A DNA stretch of 11,257 nucleotides from Candidatus Omnitrophota bacterium. GTDB lineage: Bacteria; Omnitrophota; Gorgyraeia; Zapsychrales; Zapsychraceae. The notes beneath the pieces were generated by a model. The model ran no database searches, was not told the origin of the DNA, and saw only the letters and a program-made list of their open reading frames with translations. The position numbers and the translations under genes are program-made. The stretch is from assembly GCA_018399915.1 (NCBI GenBank), contig JAGYNW010000048.1, positions 1 through 11,257 of the forward strand. The letters are read 5' to 3'. Positions 7,504 to 11,257 of the stretch are shown here, piece after piece; position 1 is the stretch's first letter; each line of letters starts with the position of its first letter.

Positions 7504-8599
7504 TTATTTCTCCGGCTTCCATCGTAAAAACGCGTCAATGAAAAGGCTGATATCCCCATCCATGACCTTCTCCACATTTCCTGTCTCGGCATCCGTCCTG
7601 TGGTCCTTGACCATATTATAAGGATGCATCACATACGACCTGATCTGGCTTCCCCATTCGATACGCTGCTTCTCCCCGTATTCTTTAGCCATCTCTTTTT
7701 CCTGTTCTTTCTGCTTCACCTCATACAACCGGGCCTTCAAAACCTTCATGGCCGCATTCTTGTTCTGCAGCTGGGAACGTTCATTCTGACACTGAACCAC
7801 TATGCCGGTAGGAATATGAGTCAAACGTACCGCGGAATCCGTAGTATTTACGCTCTGCCCACCGGGTCCGGATGAGCGGAAAATATCAACCCGAAGATCA
7901 TCCGGATTGATATCCAATTCGATATCATCATCAATTTCAGGAATAACATCGACACTGGCAAAAGATGTGTGCCTACGGCTGTTGGAGTCAAAGGGCGAGA
8001 TCCGCACCAGGCGATGAACGCCCTTCTCTCCCTTTAAATAACCGTAGATCATGTCTCCTTCAATGCCCAAAGTGACATTCTTCACCCCGGCCTCTTCCCC
8101 AGGTAAAATATCCAGGGTCTTGGCGCTGTAGCCGTTCAAGTCTGCCCAGCGGATGTACATACGCAAAAGCATGCCTGTCCAATCGCACGATTCGGTCCCT
8201 CCCGCACCGGCATTAATGCTTAAGATCACATTATTGCGGTCAAAATTGCCGCTTAAAAGACTGCGCGTTTCAATGACCGCGGTCTCCTTCTCGATCTGGG
8301 CCACCTCTTTTTCAATGTCATCCAGCATAGACGCATCATCCTCGGATAAAGCGGCCAGTTCATCAAGATCCTTTAATTTTTTCAGATTGGTCTCAAAAGG
8401 CTCGACGCACGATTTCAGATACTTCAACTCTTTCATAAGCTTGTTGGAGGCCGTGATATCATCCCAAAACCCGGGCGCGTTCATTTGCTGCTGGATCTGC
8501 TCAATCCGTTGCTGTTTATCTTCTAAGTCAAAGAAACCCCCTGATCTCATGAAGTTTTTGCGAGATCATCTCTATCTTATGAATAATATTTTCCTGCAT
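7504..8599 (-). CDS. prfB: Peptide chain release factor 2, made by programmed +1 frameshift
   Basis: RF2 recognises UGA and UAA in the ribosomal A site and triggers peptide release. Translation starts at ATG 8599, preceded by TAAAGGA. It reads 23 codons to an in-frame TGA at 8528-8530, then shifts +1 at CTT-TGA-C so that the main frame continues from GAC at 8529 to the stop at 7504. The product is about 364 residues, the usual RF2 length. In full-length numbering, the RF2-specific anticodon tripeptide SPF is at about 201-203 (HRLVRISPFDSN) and the peptidyl-hydrolysis motif GGQ at about 246-248 (SSGPGGQSVNT). A main-frame-only model starting at 8550 would miss the true N-terminus and the autoregulatory site. 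Expression should be self-limited: abundant RF2 terminates at the UGA, while scarce RF2 allows the shift. A promoter lies upstream, and secA follows. Confidence 0.97.
8527..8542 (-). promoter_or_regulatory. prfB: Programmed +1 frameshift signal of prfB
   Basis: On the minus strand the sequence reads AGGGGG-TTT-CTT-TGA-C. It combines a Shine-Dalgarno-like stimulator 3 nt before the slippery CTT codon, an in-frame UGA at 8528-8530 and a following C that makes termination weak. This is the same arrangement as the well-characterised E. coli RF2 site. The zero frame ends at the TGA and the +1 frame continues as LDLEDKQQ. Confidence 0.97.
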
Positions 8600-8655
8600 T
8601 TTTTCCTTTACTTTACTAATAGTAATATTAATTTTTAATTATATAATTGGGCGGT

Positions 8656-8683
8656 ATTATAACACAAATAGGAAGAGATGCAA
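8656..8683 (-). promoter_or_regulatory. Probable extended -10 promoter for prfB-secA-lnt
   Basis: On the minus strand TGTTATAAT (8664-8656) is a perfect extended -10 element. A weak -35-like TTGCAT (8683-8678) lies 16 nt upstream. Transcription would start near 8649, leaving an AT-rich leader of about 50 nt before the prfB ATG at 8599. It is well placed between the pilT-like gene (stop at 8753) and prfB. The rest of the 153-nt gap shows no clear terminator for the pilT-like gene. Confidence 0.6.
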
Positions 8684-8752
8684 TTTTTGTCGATTTCCTG
8701 CTCTTTGGGAAGAACGGAAAAGAAAACCTGCCTTCAGCCTCCAACGCACAGA

Positions 8753-9820
8753 TCAATGAATCCCTTTTAAGGCCAGATCAAAATCATCTTTACTATCTGC
8801 GTATTGCCGCGCGATATCCGCGTCCACCAGATCACTTTTCACCAAACCGACCAATGATTGCTTGAATGACTGCATGCCAAACAGGTCCCCGTCATCAATA
8901 TAATTCTGGATATCCCGGATATTCCCTTCCCGGATCAAACGCGCGATCGTGGGGGTCACGACCATGGTCTCAAAAGCCGGGATACGGCCTTGTCCATCCT
9001 TGCGGGGAAGCAAACGCAAAGAAATCGTCCCTCTTAATATCAAAGACAACTGCATCCGGATCTCGTCATGCAAATAAGGCGGGAAGAAATTCACGATCCT
9101 GACGATGGTCTGCAAGGCATTGACCGTATGAAAAGTCGTCATGACAAATGTTCCTAGCTCGGTCGCGGTTATGGCGGCGCGCATCGTCGCCTCATCACGG
9201 ATGTTCCCGATAAAAATAATATCCGGGCTCTGCTGGGTAACGTCTCTTAACGCGTAGGGATAAGAAAATACATCAATGCCCAACTCACGCTGATTGATCA
9301 AACTTTTTTTATCTTTAAACAAAAATTCAATAGGATCTTCAATAGTTATGATATGTTGTGAGCTATGCACATTGATGTACTCGATCATGCTGGCAATGGT
9401 GGTGGACTTACCATTTCCCGCCGGACCACAGACAAGAAACAATCCTTTACGTTCCTCGCAAAACAATTTGCACACATCGCCCGGCAATTTCAAATCGTCA
9501 AAAGTCCTGGCCTGGGTATGAACATAACGGGCCACCAGAGCGGGGGTTCCTCTTTGAATAAAAATATTGACGCGGAACCGTCCTAATTCCTTGACTTCAT
9601 GGATGAAATCCACTCCCTGATTTTCCTGATATTCCCGCTTCCTTTGTTCGTCCACCAAAAGGTCATTAACAACAGCCTCCATATCTTCCAGAGATAATCG
9701 CTCCTCGGACAGCACTTGAAGTCTGCCATCTATCCGGGCGCGGGGATAAGCCATGCCTCTCAAAAAAAGGTCTGAAGAACCCCGTTCCACCATCAAATGA
9801 AAAAATTTTTTTACATCCAT
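8753..9820 (-). CDS. PilT/PilU-family type IV pilus retraction-like ATPase
   Basis: PilT-family hexameric ATPases sit at the cytoplasmic base of type IV pili and power retraction and twitching. This 355-residue protein has the family length and the N-terminal RGSSDLFLR motif (13-21). Walker A is GPAGNGKST (132-140), the Asp box ITIEDPIEF (158-166) contains the catalytic Glu161, and the His box TTFHTVNA (228-235) follows. An IARLIREG helix (292-299) matches the conserved AIRNLIRE region of PilT. The Walker B segment reads PDIIFIGNIRDE (199-210), so Asn206 replaces the normal Glu of GEMRD. The preceding ALRDVTQQSPD also departs from the usual ALRAALREDPD. It has a GAGGGG ribosome binding site. 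No other pilus gene is in the window. It may be a PilU-like accessory or a specialised motor, so I do not assign pilT itself. Confidence 0.88.
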   Translation of the reverse strand: MDVKKFFHLMVERGSSDLFLRGMAYPRARIDGRLQVLSEERLSLEDMEAVVNDLLVDEQRKREYQENQGVDFIHEVKELGRFRVNIFIQRGTPALVARYVHTQARTFDDLKLPGDVCKLFCEERKGLFLVCGPAGNGKSTTIASMIEYINVHSSQHIITIEDPIEFLFKDKKSLINQRELGIDVFSYPYALRDVTQQSPDIIFIGNIRDEATMRAAITATELGTFVMTTFHTVNALQTIVRIVNFFPPYLHDEIRMQLSLILRGTISLRLLPRKDGQGRIPAFETMVVTPTIARLIREGNIRDIQNYIDDGDLFGMQSFKQSLVGLVKSDLVDADIARQYADSKDDFDLALKGIH

Positions 9821-9868
9821 TAGATCCCCTCTATTTCAAAGTAATAATATTATCATTAATATAAGTAA

Positions 9869-9895
9869 TTGACCATAAAATGCATAAAATGTCAA
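9869..9895. promoter_or_regulatory. Inverted repeat with two 9-bp direct repeats upstream of the pilT-like gene
   Basis: TTGAC at 9869-9873 and GTCAA at 9891-9895 form an inverted pair. Between and overlapping them, CATAAAATG occurs twice in tandem (9874-9882 and 9883-9891). On the minus strand the right end gives a consensus -35, TTGACA (9895-9890), but the -10 at standard spacing is poor (TCAATT). It could be an operator or an overlapping divergent promoter region, 49 nt before the pilT-like ATG. Confidence 0.35.
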
Positions 9896-9902
9896 TAAAA
9901 CA

Positions 9903-9946
9903 ACTCTGTTTGCAGGAAACGAATGGTCAGGCGGCTTCCACAGAGT
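9903..9946 (-). terminator. Possible terminator-like hairpin, alternative to the fold next to it
   Basis: On the minus strand ACTCTGT (9946-9940) pairs with ACAGAGT (9909-9903), with an inner GGAA/TTCC pairing, and is followed by TTGTTTTATTG. The loop is large and the U-run imperfect, so it is weak as an intrinsic terminator. It overlaps and excludes the P1 and P2 helices and the base of the rod in the candidate RNA at 9911-10028, which raises the possibility of two competing folds. Confidence 0.3.
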
Positions 9947-10028
9947 CTTTTCACTGTAGCGTTATGGTTACGCTGCAGAAAACACTTGGAGCATAGGGAT
10001 AAGTTCCCATCGCACGCCGCATCCTGCA
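9911..10028. ncRNA. Candidate structured RNA (nested multi-helix fold), strand uncertain
   Basis: In plus-strand coordinates the helices nest without conflict. P1 is TGCAGGA 9911-9917 with TCCTGCA 10022-10028. P2 is GCGGC 9931-9935 with GCCGC 10016-10020. A basal helix pairs TCCA 9937-9940 with TGGA 9987-9990. A rod pairs AGTCTTTT 9944-9951 with AAAACACT 9979-9986 (one mismatch), then CTGTAGCGT 9954-9962 with ACGCTGCAG 9970-9978, closing on a 7-nt loop. A side hairpin spans 9991-10013 around GGGA/TCCC. The rod allows a G-U pair on the plus strand where the minus strand has a mismatch; the side hairpin gains a G-U pair only on the minus strand. A closing stem, a rod and a hairpin on the 3' side resemble 6S RNA architecture on the plus strand, but it is shorter. 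On the minus strand it would be a leader of the pilT-like gene or a 3' element of the upstream gene. I cannot assign a known family. Confidence 0.45.
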
Positions 10029-10036
10029 CATTGCCA

Positions 10037-10366
10037 TCATTTCTTCTTTTCCAAATGGCTTCTGATTTCAGACAAGGACGGCCTGCTCGGCAGAATAACA
10101 TCACCCATATCAACAACCGGCATTAAAACGCCACCACTGGGGACATTGTGTTTTAACAGTTTCTCGGTCAGCTCATCCTTTTTCCCCCAGTCTTTGTCAA
10201 TATAATATTCCTCAAATTCTATTCCCACTCTATGAAGTTGCGCAGAAAGCTTCTGACAATGAGGGCAATAACTTAGTGAGTACATAATGATTTTTTTAGG
10301 ACCGAACTGTTGATATCCCAGGTAAGCCATATAAGCGATAAATACGATAATAAAGAATTTTTTCAT
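10037..10366 (-). CDS. Membrane-anchored glutaredoxin-like protein (CPHC)
   Basis: This is a thiol-disulfide protein of the thioredoxin fold, with 109 residues from ATG 10366. The N-terminus MKKFFIIVFIAYMAYLGY is a single hydrophobic anchor or uncleaved signal. A glutaredoxin-like domain follows: beta strand KIIMYSLSY, redox motif C34-P-H-C37, then a helix and EFEEYYIDKDW. A proline at 83 (LMPVVDMGD) is a candidate for the fold's cis-Pro beside the active site. It probably faces the periplasm, where it would reduce or shuffle disulfides, but the partner is unknown. The frame is open up to 10414. I chose 10366 because GAAAGGGG lies 5 nt upstream and because it leaves the hydrophobic segment at the extreme N-terminus. 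It lies 66 nt downstream of the alkyltransferase gene. The candidate RNA begins 8 nt beyond its stop codon. Confidence 0.82.
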   Translation of the reverse strand: MKKFFIIVFIAYMAYLGYQQFGPKKIIMYSLSYCPHCQKLSAQLHRVGIEFEEYYIDKDWGKKDELTEKLLKHNVPSGGVLMPVVDMGDVILPSRPSLSEIRSHLEKKK

Positions 10367-10432
10367 CTTTCCCCTTTCTGTTGGTTTTATGAAAGTCCGT
10401 CCCCTGGGGTACATATTATCATGACCCGATTC

Positions 10433-10759
10433 TTATCTGCTTTGTGGGCTTGGCACGGTTTTTACGAACTGCGCCTTTATCTCTTTTTCCTGCGCCAATA
10501 ATGCCGCTTTTTTGTCGGATGGCCCGCCCGCGTAGCCGCCTAAAGCCCCGCTTGTCCGGATGACCCGGTGACACGGGATAAGAAGCGGATAGGGGTTTTT
10601 CCGTAAAGCCTGGCCCACTGCGCGGCAGGCATGAGGAGACCCGACCTTTTGAGCGACCCATTTATAGGAACGGGTTTCCCCCAAAGGAATCTGCATAACA
10701 GCCTTTAAAACTTTCCATTCAAAAGCTGTGAGTCTTTTATCCTCGGCGGATTTGCTCAT
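10433..10759 (-). CDS. Single-domain O6-alkylguanine-DNA alkyltransferase
   Basis: This suicide repair protein transfers alkyl groups from O6-alkylguanine in DNA to its own cysteine, acting in the cytoplasm on the chromosome. The 108-residue protein is only the C-terminal DNA-binding and active-site domain. It has GETRSYKWVAQKVG (27-40), the recognition helix with the candidate Arg finger R46 (CRAVGQALRKNP), the Asn hinge N55, the active site IPCHRV with Cys63, and LGGYAGG (73-79). The Cys is present, so it is not a Trp-containing alkyltransferase-like (ATL) protein, although a short single-domain form can also act as a damage sensor. The N-terminal ribonuclease-H-like domain of Ogt and Ada is absent. 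The start is 4 nt after the uvrC stop, with GGAG about 11 nt upstream inside uvrC, so the two repair genes form an operon. Confidence 0.92.
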   Translation of the reverse strand: MSKSAEDKRLTAFEWKVLKAVMQIPLGETRSYKWVAQKVGSPHACRAVGQALRKNPYPLLIPCHRVIRTSGALGGYAGGPSDKKAALLAQEKEIKAQFVKTVPSPQSR

Positions 10760-10763
10760 GGTT

Positions 10764-11257
10764 TTACCCGTCTCCTTTCGCTTTACGCTTTTTATCCAGC
10801 CATGCCTTTGCCCTCATTTGACGATGATAGGTGATCGCAAAGCGGTGCGCCTCATCGCGGATCCTTTGAAGAAGTTGCAGACCCAAAGATTCCCGGGATA
10901 ATTTGATCGGTGTTCTCTTTTGAGGGACGAACACCTCTTCCTCTTTTTTCGCCAAAGAAATGACCGGGACCTGCACATTCAAAAGTTTTAATTGCATAGC
11001 TGCCGCAGACAACTGGCCTTTGCCTCCGTCGATCATGATCAGGTCCGGATACGCTTTCTGCTCCCTTTTCAGGCGCTGATACCTGCGCTTAACCACCTCC
11101 GCGATCATCTTGAAATCATCAATGCCCTGCACTTCCTTAATCCGGAATCTCCGGTAATTCGCCTTATCCGGCTTGCCGTTAAAAAAAGAGACCATAGCGC
11201 CCACGGCCTGTTTTCCCATAATATTAGAAATATCAAAGGTCTCGATCCGTTGAGGAA
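10764..11257 (-). CDS. uvrC: Excinuclease ABC subunit C, C-terminal part, lacking the HhH tail
   Basis: UvrC makes the two incisions of nucleotide excision repair after UvrAB locates damage. The gene enters from the window's right edge, and 163 residues are seen. They match the C-terminal RNase H-like endonuclease domain, which makes the 5' cut: RIETFDISNI with the first catalytic Asp (residue 8 of the visible part), KANYRRFRIKEV, PDLIMIDGGKGQLSAA with the second Asp (76), and RDEAHRFAITYHR with the third Asp (134) and a His (137). The protein stops at WLDKKRKAKGDG, right after the nuclease domain. The helix-hairpin-helix pair that normally follows is missing, and the next gene starts 4 nt later, so it is not hidden in another frame. 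The N-terminal GIY-YIG domain lies outside the window. An in-frame ATG at 11219 is an internal codon, not the start. Confidence 0.95.
   Translation of the reverse strand, partial: PQRIETFDISNIMGKQAVGAMVSFFNGKPDKANYRRFRIKEVQGIDDFKMIAEVVKRRYQRLKREQKAYPDLIMIDGGKGQLSAAAMQLKLLNVQVPVISLAKKEEEVFVPQKRTPIKLSRESLGLQLLQRIRDEAHRFAITYHRQMRAKAWLDKKRKAKGDG

Noticed and set aside
9892..10116. 74-codon minus-strand frame with several cysteines, overlapping the glutaredoxin-like gene end
   Set aside because: Much of it overlaps the end of the glutaredoxin-like gene in another frame, the start has no good ribosome binding site, and the same bases are better explained by the nested RNA helices.
10399..10411. 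CCCC/GGGG inverted pair upstream of the glutaredoxin-like gene
   Set aside because: The loop would be one to three bases and there is no U-run, so it is probably chance.

Overview
The window looks like a piece of chromosome from an uncultured Gram-negative (diderm) bacterium of moderate GC. The diderm call rests on an apolipoprotein N-acyltransferase (Lnt), an HtrB/LpxL-type acyltransferase and a PilT-family ATPase. Lineage is inference only: the gene style would fit candidate phyla such as Omnitrophota, but nothing here proves it. Every recognisable gene lies on the minus strand, so transcription runs from high to low coordinates. No stretch over 300 bases lacks a gene, and I saw no tRNA, rRNA, CRISPR array or transposase.

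In transcription order: a right-edge block holds the C-terminal part of UvrC (10764-11257), a single-domain O6-alkylguanine-DNA alkyltransferase starting 4 nt after it, and a membrane-anchored glutaredoxin-like protein with a CPHC motif. A 216-nt gap (9821-10036) follows. It contains a strikingly complete nested fold (9911-10028), a competing hairpin, and an inverted/direct repeat cluster upstream of a PilT-like ATPase. The ATPase (8753-9820) has Asn where the family has a Walker B Glu.

A second block starts from an extended -10 promoter (8656-8683): prfB with the classical programmed +1 frameshift, secA, then lnt, which begins 10 nt after the secA stop. Next come a membrane-anchored receiver-domain protein with its own strong ribosome binding site, an HtrB/LpxL-like acyltransferase, a 64-residue two-helix membrane protein and a sodium/calcium exchanger. 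The theme is envelope biogenesis (protein export, lipoprotein acylation, lipid acylation) linked to translation termination.

The exchanger loses its family sequence in the middle of its second alpha repeat, exactly where a 69-bp palindromic element (10-78) begins at the window edge. This suggests insertion of a dispersed repeat with in-frame read-through, or a contig end in a repeat. The best candidates for something undescribed are the structured RNA at 9911-10028, the palindromic element, the membrane-receiver protein and the unusual active-site or domain changes in the PilT, UvrC, SecA and acyltransferase proteins.
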